13,492 bases of DNA. Source: Pseudomonadota bacterium. Its GTDB lineage: Bacteria; Pseudomonadota; Gammaproteobacteria; Xanthomonadales; Xanthomonadaceae. The notes beneath the pieces are model-generated. The model worked only from the letters and a program-made list of their open reading frames with translations. It was not told the DNA's origin and did no database searches. Both the position numbers and the translations under genes were made by a program. The stretch is taken from NCBI GenBank assembly GCA_023399815.1, contig JAEWOJ010000169.1, forward strand, positions 1-13,492, written 5' to 3'. Positions 13,424 to 13,492 of this stretch are shown piece after piece. The stretch's first letter is position 1. Each line of letters starts with the position of its first letter.

Positions 13424-13492
13424 GTAGTGCCGGCCGCCGGCCGGCAGCCTCGGGCATCATTGCCATTGCAGTTGCCGGCCAGCGGCCGGCAC
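13424..13492. repeat. SMAG-type REP dimer, copy 2, flipped, cut by window end
   Basis: The left monomer is GTAG followed by TGCCGGCCGCCGGCCGGCA (13424-13446). The right inverse monomer starts at 13473 and runs into the window end. The 26-base loop starts GCCTCGG and ends TGCAGT, which is the reverse complement of the ends of the loop in copy 1, so the dimer lies in the opposite orientation. Confidence 0.8.

Noticed and set aside
13150..13492. CRISPR-like array at the right end
   Set aside because: There are only two units of 198 bases, each made of palindromes with different loops. There are no regular short spacers and no cas genes.

Overview
The window is high-GC chromosomal DNA of a gamma-proteobacterium in the Xanthomonadaceae, most likely Stenotrophomonas or a close relative such as Pseudoxanthomonas. 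The evidence is the gene content and protein sequences, the very high GC bias at third codon positions, and SMAG-type palindromes (GTAG followed by TGCCGGCCGCTGGCCGGCA) at the right end. SMAG elements are the REP family described from Stenotrophomonas maltophilia. The species cannot be fixed from the sequence alone.

Left third (94-3306, all on the minus strand). Reading in the direction of transcription, the order is msrB (methionine sulfoxide reductase), motA and motB (flagellar stator), an uncharacterised 160-residue protein and a DUF4031 protein. A close match to the flagellar sigma-28 (FliA) promoter lies just upstream of motA. A perfect hairpin followed by a T-rich stretch ends the motAB unit. 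Two small plus-strand genes follow: a secreted 125-residue protein (3433-3810) and a 55-residue hydrophilic protein (3963-4130).

Middle (4158-7901). This is an alanine catabolism locus. An Lrp/AsnC regulator is divergent from dadA and alr, whose start and stop codons overlap. Together they convert L-alanine to D-alanine and then to pyruvate and ammonia. The AT-rich stretch between regulator and operon holds a possible Lrp site. A convergent DUF3016 exported protein follows, separated from alr by an interspersed palindromic repeat.

Right half (8086-13085). A soluble hybrid histidine kinase (PAS-PAS-HisKA-HATPase-REC) is followed by a tightly overlapping cluster: rsmC and rsuA, two enzymes that modify 16S rRNA, then a HAD phosphatase. 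A DUF1801 protein lies convergent to them. The last 350 bases are non-coding and hold two copies of a composite palindrome unit with a 198-base period. The SMAG dimer inside the second copy is flipped relative to the first.

The genes are mostly ordinary core genes. I see no integrase, transposase, phage gene, CRISPR array, tRNA or rRNA, and no clear new defence or biosynthetic system. The most interesting signals are non-coding: the flipped SMAG dimers and the sigma-28 promoter of motA.
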